Source: Paraburkholderia phenazinium
GTDB lineage: Bacteria > Pseudomonadota > Gammaproteobacteria > Burkholderiales > Burkholderiaceae
Reading direction: 5' to 3'
Assembly: GCF_900100735.1 (NCBI RefSeq)
Contig: NZ_FNCJ01000009.1
Location: 124,001 to 188,000, forward strand
Length of the DNA stretch: 64,000 nucleotides
Part shown: positions 1-7,464 of the stretch, one piece after another
Numbering within the stretch: position 1 is the first letter of the stretch
How the letters are laid out: every line of letters starts with the position of its first letter
Notes under the pieces: model-generated
What the model was told of the DNA's origin: nothing
The model's database searches: none
The model's input: only the letters and a program-made list of their open reading frames with translations
Made by a program: the position numbers and the translations under genes

Positions 1-552
1 ATGGCAGGCGCCGAGCGAACAGCGCCGTGGCAGGTTCAAGTCGAGTATCACGGAAACTTCGGGCCGTGCGGGCAAAGTGAGGACGTGGGATGCAAAGGGC
101 GTTTAGCAAAAAGCAGCAAGACGCTCGAGTCGCAGTTTCTAGAAAAGGCGCCGCCGGGATCGACGTTTAAGGCGATGTCTGTCTATACGAGTTACCAGGA
201 CACAACACGAGGACAGAATCCCTCAGTGCCGACCAGGTACGGATACCCTGGGATCCGCCCGAATATGAAGTATGGCGAAGAGAACCACGATTACAACGTG
301 AGGGCGCACACTATTCTGGATACCAGCAAGCCGGCAGCCAGCGGTGCGGCCGCCACCAACGCGTCGACCAGCAACTCGGCAAGCAGCAGCACAAGCAACG
401 CATCGGCCAACGCTGCGACTAGCAGTGCCACGGCCAGCAGCCCGGCGGCCGGCAGCAGCGCAAACACAAGCAATGCACCGGCTAACGCTGCGACCAACGC
501 CCCGAAGCCCTCGTGGGCCAACATCGCTGCAGGCAAAAAGCCCGCCGGTTAG
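1..552 (+). CDS. Partial hypothetical protein with Ala/Ser/Asn-rich C-terminus
   Basis: The frame is open from the first base of the window, so the true start may lie upstream. The first ~100 residues are ordinary globular-looking sequence with two cysteines. The last ~75 residues are low-complexity Ala, Ser, Asn and Thr, ending in a Lys/Pro tail. No family is recognised. A G+C-rich hairpin followed by a short T-run lies just after the stop, consistent with a real gene end. The Ala/Ser tail could be a flexible linker or a surface-exposed region; function unknown. Confidence 0.45.
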   Translation: MAGAERTAPWQVQVEYHGNFGPCGQSEDVGCKGRLAKSSKTLESQFLEKAPPGSTFKAMSVYTSYQDTTRGQNPSVPTRYGYPGIRPNMKYGEENHDYNVRAHTILDTSKPAASGAAATNASTSNSASSSTSNASANAATSSATASSPAAGSSANTSNAPANAATNAPKPSWANIAAGKKPAG

Positions 553-572
553 CAGAACACCCGCGAGCGGAC

Positions 573-597
573 CGGCGCGTGTCGGGCGCGCCGTTTT
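573..597 (+). terminator. Likely intrinsic terminator after the partial gene
   Basis: A perfect 7-bp stem, CGGCGCG (573-579) and CGCGCCG (587-593), with a 7-nt loop, is followed by TTTT. It lies 20 bp after the preceding stop codon. The T-run is short, so termination may be modest. Confidence 0.5.
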
Positions 598-684
598 CCG
601 CTACATTGAGACGTTACCGGCACGCAAACCGTGATTCCAACCTAGGCGAAGCGTGCTGCCAGCCATCCTTGTTGCGGAGTGAAA

Positions 685-1008
685 ATGACGTCTCGCGCTG
701 CTTATTCAACCGTCTCGCCCACGCGCGCCGAAGTCGATGCGCTTGCGGGCGCAACCATTCTCGAGTTCGGCACGGACTGGTGCGGTTACTGTAAAGGGGC
801 GCAGCCGGTGATCGGCCAAGCCTTCGAAGGGCATGCCGAGGTGCGCCATCTAAAGATCGAGGACGGCCCCGGCCGACCGCTCGGCCGATCCTTCAAGGTG
901 AAGCTCTGGCCAACGCTGATCTTTCTGCGCGACGGCATCGAAGTGGCACGGGTGGTGCGACCGACCGATGTCGCATCTATCCATGAAGGGTTCAAGGCTC
1001 TCGCCTGA
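685..1008 (+). CDS. Small thioredoxin-like protein
   Basis: A 107-residue cytoplasmic thioredoxin-fold protein. The active-site motif reads DWCGYCK near residue 32, with a later WPTLIF segment carrying the cis-proline typical of the fold. There is no signal peptide. Its CGYC pair differs from the CGPC of classical thioredoxin, which suggests a specialised reductase or a thiol-stress protein rather than the housekeeping TrxA. I chose ATG 685 over GTG 679 because GGAG at 676-679 overlaps the GTG but sits 5 nt before the ATG. It is transcribed toward the FNT-family gene, which is on the other strand, so the two converge. Confidence 0.85.
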   Translation: MTSRAAYSTVSPTRAEVDALAGATILEFGTDWCGYCKGAQPVIGQAFEGHAEVRHLKIEDGPGRPLGRSFKVKLWPTLIFLRDGIEVARVVRPTDVASIHEGFKALA

Positions 1009-1130
1009 GCGAGCAATTCGATACCTTCCAACACCCATAGCTCAAGACACATCGCTCGCACCTGATTGCTCAGAGGCGCGCGATGAAGGATCCACGCGGG
1101 TCGGCACGAATCCGTGCCTGCGCGGCGATA

Positions 1131-1949
1131 TCAGTTGGTATTGACGTTACCTGCTGCGACCGGCAAGCGCGTCTTGGACGGATGTCCAATGCCGCCTTCC
1201 TGCAGCCAGTAGCCCAGCCCCATGAAGATCGCGCCGCCGGCCAGGTTGCCGAGCGTGACGAATATTTCGTTATGCACAGCACCGGCGAGCGTCACGCTAT
1301 CCGGGTGTTCGCTGATCAATGCAAGCGCGAACACGAACATGTTGGCGACGCTGTGTTCGAAGCCGCTTGCCACGAAGGCGAACACCGGCCAGAAGATCAG
1401 GCCCAGTTTCGCGCCGTCGTTGTTGGTGCGCGCCGCCATCCAGATGGCGAGACACACGAGCCAGTTGCACAGCAAGCCCTTGGCAAACAGCGCCAGACCG
1501 GGCGCGGCCATCTTCGCCGCCACCGCCTTGAAGAAGACCTCGGAGCCATCGGTCAGCAGCACACCGCCGCCGGCCGCATGCAAAATTGCCGCAAGCACAA
1601 TGGCGCCAATCAGGTTGCCGATCCAGCACACCACCCACACCAGCACCATCCCACCGACACCCGTCTCGCCGCGCAGCACCGCAAGCGGCATGTACATCGC
1701 AGTCCCGGTAAACAGATCCGAACCGGCGAACACGACGATGGTCAGCGCGCAGGCAAACACGGCGCCCATCACTAGGTGCACATAGGCCGGATCGACATGC
1801 GAGCCGACCGAAAACATCAGGATGTCGCCGAAGCCGATATAGGCGCCGGCCATGGCCGCCCCAACCAGAAAGGCAAACGGCGAGCGCAAGATCGCTGCCG
1901 CCTTATGGGCGCCGATCCTGGCGAATTTATCGATACTCTCTGCGTACAT
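1131..1949 (-). CDS. Formate/nitrite transporter (FNT) family protein
   Basis: A 272-residue polytopic inner-membrane protein of the FocA/NirC/HSC family, which forms pentameric channels for small monovalent anions such as formate, nitrite or hydrosulfide. Diagnostic segments include the N-terminal YAESIDKF, a glycine-rich FVGAAMAGAYIG first helix, GSDLFTG, and GNLAGGAIFMGLGY near the C-terminus. About six membrane segments are visible. The open frame extends 35 codons further upstream, but GGAG lies 5 nt before the ATG at 1949 and the family normally begins with this MYAES sequence. Substrate cannot be assigned from sequence alone. An FNR-like half-site pair upstream suggests anaerobic control. 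Confidence 0.88.
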   Translation of the reverse strand: MYAESIDKFARIGAHKAAAILRSPFAFLVGAAMAGAYIGFGDILMFSVGSHVDPAYVHLVMGAVFACALTIVVFAGSDLFTGTAMYMPLAVLRGETGVGGMVLVWVVCWIGNLIGAIVLAAILHAAGGGVLLTDGSEVFFKAVAAKMAAPGLALFAKGLLCNWLVCLAIWMAARTNNDGAKLGLIFWPVFAFVASGFEHSVANMFVFALALISEHPDSVTLAGAVHNEIFVTLGNLAGGAIFMGLGYWLQEGGIGHPSKTRLPVAAGNVNTN

Positions 1950-2027
1950 CATGGCTCCACGAATTGGTCCACCCTCCTCAATCAGGTAGGGTGCGTCAAA
2001 CTGGCGCATATGATAGGGCGATCGAAC

Positions 2028-2041
2028 TCGATCTTCATCAA
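2028..2041 (-). promoter_or_regulatory. FNR/Anr-like box upstream of the FNT gene
   Basis: Read on the minus strand this is TTGAT-GAAG-ATCGA, matching 9 of the 10 specified positions of the TTGAT-N4-ATCAA consensus of oxygen-sensing FNR/Anr regulators. It lies about 85 bp upstream of the chosen start codon. A TATCAT hexamer at 2010-2015 could be a -10 element, but its spacing does not fit a textbook class II site. FNT channels are commonly induced without oxygen, which supports the assignment. Confidence 0.4.
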
Positions 2042-2242
2042 TAAAGCGGCTCAAAACGGGCGGTTTGGCGGGCAGATAAAACTGTGCTCCCGTGGCATGC
2101 GGAGTTCTGTATCCCTTTTTTGGCGGGCTGCACTAAGACGGGGCAGCATGCACTGCCGCCGCTGCGGCAAGGCGAAGCGAAGCGATCGTTCATCGCATGC
2201 CTGGACTGAATGACCGTGCCGCCTCACCTTCACTGGGAGTGT

Positions 2243-2900
2243 CTAGCCATCTGACAGGTCTTGCAGACCTTGCATGCCCATCGCCAGCAACAGGCGCTCG
2301 GCGCCGATCCCGAAGCCGGCACCCTCGCGGTATGCGCCGCCGCCGGCCACCTGCTGTTGCGCGCCGAGTTCGGAGCAGCGGATCTCGAAGCCCTCGCCGT
2401 TCAGGTAGTAGCTCAGGCCACGCCGCGCGGCGACGTCGAGTTCGTAACGCACGCCGAGAGAATCGAGGAAGCCCGTGGCCAGCTCAAGGCTGCGCACGAG
2501 AGCGCCGAATGGATCTGGACCGAGGTACTCGAATCCGAGTTGCACGAACTCGCGATAGCGGCCGGCCTGGGGCCGTTCATAGCGGTAACAGCGCGCCACG
2601 TAAAACAGCAGGCGTTCCTTGCGGCGCTCGAGCAGCTCCTGGCATCGCTCCTGAAACAGCGCAGTGGCTTCGGGAATCAGGCAAACCGGCCGGCCCTTCT
2701 TGTCCGGGAAGGCCCACATCTGGCCGATGATTTCACTGCCGCCGGCTTTTTGCACAAAGGTGTCCTGCGACCATAGCGCAGGGACGATGGCCTCTTCTGC
2801 CCCAGCGTCAATGAAGGTAGCTCCGGAAGCGGTTCTCCAGTTCACGAACGAGCGCGGCTTGCTTGCCGACGATAAAGCGGGTTCCACGAATCATGGTCAT
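2243..2900 (-). pseudogene. Stand-alone histidyl-tRNA-synthetase-like protein, frame interrupted by one base
   Basis: A class II aminoacyl-tRNA-synthetase core of ~218 residues, roughly half the length of HisRS, without an anticodon-binding domain. Visible HisRS features are the motif 2 region RYERPQAGRYREF, a RGLSYY segment matching the histidine-site RGLDYY, a GGGAYREG loop and motif 3 GFGIGAERL. Translation should begin at ATG 2900, preceded by GGAG at 7 nt, giving MTMIRGTRF. That frame stops at TGA 2808-2810 after 30 codons. The rest of the domain is in the +1 frame (2243-2812), so removing one base between TAC and ATT restores continuous HisRS homology. This could be a pseudogene, a sequencing error or a frameshifting site. 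The histidine leader and attenuator upstream strongly suggest a role tied to histidine or tRNA-His. Confidence 0.7.
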
Positions 2901-2922
2901 GTTCGAACTCCAGGTGATGAGG

Positions 2923-2949
2923 AAATAAAAAAGGCGCCATGGGCGCCTT
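2923..2949 (-). terminator. Attenuator terminator of the histidine leader
   Basis: On the minus strand, AAGGCGCC (2942-2949), a 3-nt loop and GGCGCCTT (2931-2938) form a perfect 8-bp stem, followed by TTTTATTT. It ends 23 bp before the start codon of the HisRS-like gene and follows the histidine-rich leader peptide. A competing pairing is possible: GCGCCGTGG (3019-3027) with CCAAGGCGC (2943-2951), 8 bp with one mismatch, which would sequester the 5' arm and act as antiterminator. Confidence 0.8.
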
Positions 2950-2978
2950 GGTCGTTTTCGCATGAACCAGCCGGTCAA

Positions 2979-3083
2979 TCAGTATCGGGCTGGCTTCGCT
3001 GCTATGAGACGTAACGAACCACGGCGCAACGGGCTGCTGCCGTGATGGTGATGTGACCGGGTGGAGACGTTACGTGAGTTCAT
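2979..3083 (-). CDS. Histidine leader peptide (His4) of an attenuator
   Basis: A 34-codon open frame that begins with ATG at 3083 and ends with TGA at 2979-2981. Codons 11-14 are four consecutive His codons (CAT CAC CAT CAC, 3042-3053). It lies just upstream of an intrinsic terminator and the HisRS-like gene, the arrangement of classical hisL-type transcription attenuation. A ribosome stalled at the His codons would leave 3019-3027 free to form the antiterminator. A ribosome that reads on to the stop would cover it and allow the terminator. I see no strong Shine-Dalgarno before the ATG, which is the weakest part of the assignment. Confidence 0.72.
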   Translation of the reverse strand: MNSRNVSTRSHHHHGSSPLRRGSLRLIAAKPARY

Positions 3084-3170
3084 GGCGTGCAGTGTGGCAC
3101 AGGTCCGGGTGTTTGGGAACGCTACAGCGCTCGCCCAGGCGACTAATTCAGCGATGGTTTGGACAACAAT

Positions 3171-3362
3171 TCAACTCTTTTTCAACGCATCATTTTCTTT
3201 GTGCCCTTGGCGCCGGAGTACCACATGGGTGGCTTTCTCCGATGCAACGAACTGAACGCACTCGTATCCCAGAGCGCGTGCGTCAATCCCCTCGAACAGT
3301 CGCTCTCCCCCGCCCAGCAAGACCGGCGGCTTATATATGCCGCCTGCCAATTGAAAGTTGCG
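3171..3362 (-). pseudogene. Remnant of a RibD C-terminal/dihydrofolate-reductase-family protein
   Basis: The minus strand holds a 63-codon open fragment bounded by an in-frame TAG at its 5' side and a TGA at 3171-3173. It has no start codon. The reading KPPVLLGGGERLFEGID, then LGYECVQFVASEKATHVVLR, matches the C-terminal end of DHFR-like RibD_C proteins, which usually carry the LLGGGERLFE strand and end with a THV segment. The N-terminal two thirds, including the cofactor-binding part, are missing, so this is a dead gene fragment. It lies just upstream of the histidine leader and may contribute that promoter region. Confidence 0.6.
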
Positions 3363-3410
3363 CTACGGCATCGGTTGGAAGCTAATTGATGGGCTTGCTC
3401 TTTGATGGAC

Positions 3411-3659
3411 TTAGTCTTTGCCCCATCGCCAACGAGGCGGTTCTCCCTTCATCCAGCACACGGCCACAAGGGCAAGACTCAACAGGGCGACCAGCAAGGC
3501 GAACGCTAAAGAATGTAGGCCAGGTGGAAAACATAGAGCGACTACGCCAAGCAACAAAAAGTATCCGATCAGCGCTGCCCATCCCTGCCAGCGCACGGGA
3601 AACCCCCAGCCCCAACCATAGCGTTTTGCCGGAAACCAGTATTCATGTGTGGGTGACAT
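3411..3659 (-). CDS. Small membrane protein of unknown function
   Basis: An 82-residue protein with an aromatic N-terminus containing YWFPAKRYGWGWG, two predicted membrane segments (about residues 27-42 and 48-67) and a conserved-looking C-terminal CWMKGEPPRWRWGKD. The distinctive Trp/Gly composition, the two hydrophobic segments and the clean stop suggest a real gene. Both ends are likely cytoplasmic. No function can be assigned. It is isolated, with the RibD-like remnant on one side and the oxidoreductase end on the other. Confidence 0.65.
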   Translation of the reverse strand: MSPTHEYWFPAKRYGWGWGFPVRWQGWAALIGYFLLLGVVALCFPPGLHSLAFALLVALLSLALVAVCWMKGEPPRWRWGKD

Positions 3660-3777
3660 CGAGCAATCTCCAAACCCGGACGTTACCGGTGACTTATCGT
3701 CTTCTGGGTGGATATTATCCTACTCGTTGCCGTCTATTTTGCCTCGCCGCGCGGATGACCGAAACCAGCAAGGGGCT

Positions 3778-4809
3778 TCAGTCAATGAGATCGGCCCCTG
3801 TCGTCAGGACAATCTTTCCAAAGTGCGTGCCGGCATCGATCAGTTCGTGAGCACCGCGAGCGTCGGCAAGCGCAAAGGTCTTGTAGACAACCGGTTTGAT
3901 CTTGCCGTTCTCGATGTGCGGCCAGACCTGCCGCTCCATTTCATTGATGATGGCCGCCTTGTCCGCGGATGTGCGCGATCGCAATGTCGAGCCCATATGC
4001 GTCAGACGCTTCGCCAACATCGGCACGAGGTTAAGGTCCTTCGCCGGTCCCTTGATCACGCCAACCTGGAGGATCCGTCCGTCCATGGCAGCGGCGTCAT
4101 AGTTTCTGGCCACGTAGTCGCCGGCAATGATGTCGAGGATCACGTCGACGCCTCTTCCATCGGTAAACCGCTTCGTTTCGGCGACGAAATCTTCCTCGCG
4201 GTAATCTATCGCAAGGTCTGCGCCTAGCGCGAGGCTCGCTTCCCGATGCGCCTGCGAGCCCACTGTCGTGATGATCTTCGCAGCACCGAATGCCTTCGCC
4301 AGCATGGTCGCCGTGGTACCGATACCCGACGCGCCGCCATGGATCAAGACCGATTCGCCGGCAACCAGCTTGCCGCGCTGGAACAGGTTCAGCCATACCG
4401 TCATAAACGTTTCCGGCATGGCGCCCGCTTCCACCAAGGTCAGGCCTTTGGGAATAAGCATCACGTTATCGGCGTGCGCGACTGCATATTCTGCGTAGCC
4501 ACCGCCGGGAATCAACGCGCAGACCAGTTCGCCGATCCGGAATTGCGACACGTCGGAGCCAACGGCAACCACCTGACCTGCCACTTCCAGCCCTGGAATG
4601 TCCGAAGCGCCGGGGGGCGGATCATACAGTCCTTTGCGCTGGAAAACGTCTGGGCCGTTCACGGCAGCCGCGTGGATGCGGATCAGAACCTGATCGGCGG
4701 CCGGCGTCGGCACGGGGCGCGTAGTCGGCACCAGGACCTCGGGACCGCCGGGCTGTTTGATCTCAATGGCCGTCATGGACGACGGTACACGATAAGTTGA
4801 AGCAGACAT
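3778..4809 (-). CDS. NAD(P)H:quinone oxidoreductase / zinc-free MDR family protein
   Basis: A 343-residue medium-chain dehydrogenase/reductase. An N-terminal GroES-like domain, with a GLEVAGQVVAVGSDV segment, is followed by a Rossmann domain with the nucleotide-binding VLIHGGASGIG near residue 145. The catalytic-zinc cysteine and structural-zinc cysteines of alcohol dehydrogenases are absent, which places it with the quinone oxidoreductases (QOR/PIG3-like). The start is ATG 4809, with AAGGAG 8 nt upstream; the longer GTG start at 4818 lies within that spacing. It is divergent from a LysR regulator that probably controls it. The likely role is reduction of quinones or reactive enones. Confidence 0.88.
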   Translation of the reverse strand: MSASTYRVPSSMTAIEIKQPGGPEVLVPTTRPVPTPAADQVLIRIHAAAVNGPDVFQRKGLYDPPPGASDIPGLEVAGQVVAVGSDVSQFRIGELVCALIPGGGYAEYAVAHADNVMLIPKGLTLVEAGAMPETFMTVWLNLFQRGKLVAGESVLIHGGASGIGTTATMLAKAFGAAKIITTVGSQAHREASLALGADLAIDYREEDFVAETKRFTDGRGVDVILDIIAGDYVARNYDAAAMDGRILQVGVIKGPAKDLNLVPMLAKRLTHMGSTLRSRTSADKAAIINEMERQVWPHIENGKIKPVVYKTFALADARGAHELIDAGTHFGKIVLTTGADLID

Positions 4810-4960
4810 GGATACCACTCCTTCTATAGATGAGGCTCGATTGATCCGGGCGGATCGTTGAACGAGGAACTCTTGCGTTCAGTATAGGCATCGACATTGA
4901 TGAATATGTGCAGCATTATTCACACTGTGAGATGCAAATTTGCATCAGGAGGGCGGCACG
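4810..4960. promoter_or_regulatory. Divergent promoter region with ATGCAAATTTGCAT palindrome
   Basis: The 151-bp gap between the divergent oxidoreductase and LysR genes contains a perfect 14-bp palindrome at 4932-4945, whose inner TGCAAATTTGCA resembles a LysR-type box. A second imperfect inverted repeat, TGAATA and TATTCA, lies at about 4901-4922. The first palindrome ends 15 bp before the LysR start codon, a position suited to autorepression. Confidence 0.55.
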
Positions 4961-5845
4961 ATGAACTGGGACGATGCGCGAGTGTTTCTCGCGGTGGAGC
5001 GGGAAAAAACGCTCCGTGGAGCGGCCAGGACGCTCAATCTCGATCAGGCGACGGTCGGCAGGCGGATTGCGGCGCTAGAGCACGCGCTACGTGCAACGCT
5101 CTTCCTGCGGACCTCTGAGGGTTACGCGTTGACCGCCGCAGGCGAAGCCGCGCTGAGATCAGCGGAAAAAATGGAGCACTCCGCGCACGAACTCGTCAGA
5201 CGAACTCAAGGCACGGATACCCGGCTCGCGGGGGACGTCAGAGTCACCAGCACCGACTCGATTGCGCTCGAGTTCCTGCTTCCCGCCATCGAACGCCTGC
5301 ACGCTGCGCATCCCGAAGTGCGCGTCCTGCTGGACACGTCGACGCGCATGCTAAACCTGGCAAAGCGTGAAGCGGATATCGCGGTCCGCTCAGTCAGGCC
5401 GGACAATCCCGAGCTTATCGCGCGGCGCCTGGCTCGCTGGCCCATGGCGCTCTTTGCATCGAATGCCTATCTCGAGCAACACGGCAAGCCCGCCGCTGGC
5501 TCGGCATTCGCGGGCCACGATCTTGTCGTCTATCAGGGAAACTGGACCGGTAATCGATCACCGACGCTTGCCGGCGAACCGATACACGCGGGGCGCATCG
5601 TATCGACCTTCAATTCCAGCCTCATGCTGCGTACCGCGGTAAAGGCCGGACTCGGCATTGGTGAGCTCCCGATACATCTGGCGGAACACGACGGCCTCGT
5701 GCAGATATGGCCTGAGCCCACACGTGGGGCGGTCTACGAAATCTGGCTCGTCACGCATCAAGACCTTCGGCATACTGCGCGCATCGCAGCGATGATCGAC
5801 GGCATCGTCTCCGCATTCGAAGCCCACACAATCCGGACGGATTGA
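4961..5845 (+). CDS. LysR family transcriptional regulator
   Basis: A 294-residue regulator. Residues 1-60 hold the winged helix-turn-helix (MNWDDARVFLAVEREKTLRGAARTL is the start region, with QATVGRRIAALE as recognition segment). The rest is a type 2 periplasmic-binding-like effector domain. The start is ATG 4961, with AGGAGGG about 8 nt upstream. The domain details (short effector domain, RRLARWPMALFAS) resemble the LysR branch that regulates adjacent oxidoreductases. It is divergent from the quinone oxidoreductase at 3778-4809, the most probable target. No effector is predictable. Confidence 0.88.
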   Translation: MNWDDARVFLAVEREKTLRGAARTLNLDQATVGRRIAALEHALRATLFLRTSEGYALTAAGEAALRSAEKMEHSAHELVRRTQGTDTRLAGDVRVTSTDSIALEFLLPAIERLHAAHPEVRVLLDTSTRMLNLAKREADIAVRSVRPDNPELIARRLARWPMALFASNAYLEQHGKPAAGSAFAGHDLVVYQGNWTGNRSPTLAGEPIHAGRIVSTFNSSLMLRTAVKAGLGIGELPIHLAEHDGLVQIWPEPTRGAVYEIWLVTHQDLRHTARIAAMIDGIVSAFEAHTIRTD

Positions 5846-6100
5846 TGAAATCGCCCAGCCGGTGTCCGGCCTGGACCCGCTAATTGACCGTTTCGGCGCT
5901 TCGCACCGTTTTTGATCGGCCCTATCCTGGATCGCAAGCAAATGTGCAAGCTGGCGCAGTTCGATACCAATCTTTTTCGGCATGCTCCGCGTGTGCCGCG
6001 CGGCGTTGCCGACCCTGCGAAGAAATTGCTACCGCAAAAAATGTTCGAAAATGGGATCGCTCGCTACTACCGCATCAACTGAGGTATCGCGCAGCAAGCA
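5846..6100. other. Intergenic, no gene recognised
   Basis: The 255 bp between the LysR stop and the DedA-rhodanese stop (converging genes) contain only short open frames without ribosome-binding sites or recognisable domains. I see no clear terminator hairpin. Confidence 0.5.
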
Positions 6101-7156
6101 TCACTCGGTGAGACGCGCCCTCACCGTGTACTCGTTATCCAGCACTGCATCGAACTCGGCCTCGGCGTCGGGCTTGCCACGCGGCGCATGAAAATCCGCC
6201 GTCAGCGGCTCAACCGGATAGCCCCTCCGCTCCCAGGCGTCTAGCCCGCCCTTGAGCGCGTTCACGTGATGAATATTCTTTCGATGCAGTTGCGTGATGA
6301 TCCGCTTGGCCGTCGCTTCGTTCGGGCACACGCAGTACACAACGATTGGACGCCTCAGCAGTTCGGGATCGAGTTGCTCCGGCGAGTCCAGATCGAGGGC
6401 ACGTGCACCGGGAATCCGGTACGCTTCTTTCGCGCGCACTTCCGGCGGGCGCGCATCGAAGATCAGCGGCGGCGCGTTCGACTTCATCTGCTCGTCCAGT
6501 TGCTCGGGCGTGATGCGAATCCTGGCGAGCCAGCGGCGAAACTGCACCCGCCGCACCCAGCGATAGACAACAAACAGGCCGCCCAACACTCCGAACAGAT
6601 CGAATATCGTGACGCCGTTATGCCGCACGAGCAGCAGCAATTGTGCGATCTCATCGTGCAGCGCCGCGCCGCCGACCAGCCAGAGGCCCGCCCACAACGA
6701 CGCGCCCAGCAAGTCCCAGAGCAGGAAAATGCGCGGATCGATGCTCGTGGTGCCGAGCAACGGTGCGGCGATCAGACCGAGGCCGGGGACGAATTTGGAA
6801 ACGGCGAGAATCGGCGCGCCGTGGCGTTCGAAGATATTGCGCGCCGTGCGGACGGTCGCGTCGAACGACAAGGAAAAGCGCACCAGCGAATTGAGCATGC
6901 GGCGCCCGCGCAGGCGCCCGGTGGTGAACCACAGCGTATCGGCTAGCAAAGTGGCGCAGACGGCGGCAACGAACACGCTGGTGTACGAGACCTCTCCCAC
7001 GGCGGCCATGGTGCCGGCCAGAATCAACATCGGTGCGGCCGGAACCGGCACGCCGAGTTGCGTGATCAGCACGCTCATGAATACCGCCCAGGCACACAGC
7101 GCGGGTGGAATAGCTGTCGGGAAATGCCACACAATACCGCTCCTGCGGAAAACCAT
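6101..7156 (-). CDS. DedA-family membrane protein fused to a rhodanese domain
   Basis: A 351-residue protein. The N-terminal ~200 residues form a DedA/SNARE-associated (VTT) domain with several membrane helices and a LGVPVPAAPMLILAG segment that corresponds to the re-entrant motif, followed by the conserved FVPGLGLIAAPLLG stretch. Residues ~230-330 form a rhodanese domain with FDARPPEVRAKEAYRIPGA and an active-site loop VVYCVCPNEATA carrying a cysteine. DedA proteins act in lipid carrier or phospholipid scrambling; rhodaneses handle sulfane sulfur. The fusion puts the rhodanese on one membrane face, probably cytoplasmic. I used ATG 7156; the open frame extends to a TTG at 7243, but neither start has a strong ribosome-binding site. 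Confidence 0.85.
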   Translation of the reverse strand: MVFRRSGIVWHFPTAIPPALCAWAVFMSVLITQLGVPVPAAPMLILAGTMAAVGEVSYTSVFVAAVCATLLADTLWFTTGRLRGRRMLNSLVRFSLSFDATVRTARNIFERHGAPILAVSKFVPGLGLIAAPLLGTTSIDPRIFLLWDLLGASLWAGLWLVGGAALHDEIAQLLLLVRHNGVTIFDLFGVLGGLFVVYRWVRRVQFRRWLARIRITPEQLDEQMKSNAPPLIFDARPPEVRAKEAYRIPGARALDLDSPEQLDPELLRRPIVVYCVCPNEATAKRIITQLHRKNIHHVNALKGGLDAWERRGYPVEPLTADFHAPRGKPDAEAEFDAVLDNEYTVRARLTE

Positions 7157-7464
7157 CGCCGATGGCTGGACGTTCGGTCTGTCTCGGCAACCTGCGCGGG
7201 ATTCCTTGAACAGGTGCGACAGTGCATTCGCCGCGCCGGACAAGGCCAGCCGCCAATGGCCCCGGGCAATCCCGCGCGCTGCGTCGAATACGGGATTCTA
7301 AACAAAAACGCCAATTGGCATCGTGCAAGCGGGCTAACGCGGCGCCGCGAGCGCCAGCTCACCGCGTTCGAGACACGGTTTGATCCGCAAGAATCGCGTA
7401 AGGGATGGGGAGAAAGCGGTCATCGAGCGCATCGATCCGGGCGCGAAACTGGTTAGCCCGGCGG
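7157..7464. other. Intergenic, no gene recognised
   Basis: About 308 bp separate the DedA-rhodanese start from the end of the first DUF2827 gene. Only short shadow frames occur. It must carry the promoter of the DedA-rhodanese gene and the end of the adhesin operon, but no convincing hexamers or T-run hairpin were resolved. Confidence 0.4.

Noticed and set aside
1083..1785. Plus-strand frames opposite the FNT gene
   Set aside because: Shadow frames of the membrane-protein coding strand, without ribosome-binding sites or family motifs.
2808..2816. Programmed +1 frameshift of the prfB type in the HisRS-like gene
   Set aside because: The Shine-Dalgarno-like GGAG and CTT resemble prfB, but the stop is one codon too far and I cannot show conservation. 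I report the frame break itself and do not call it programmed.
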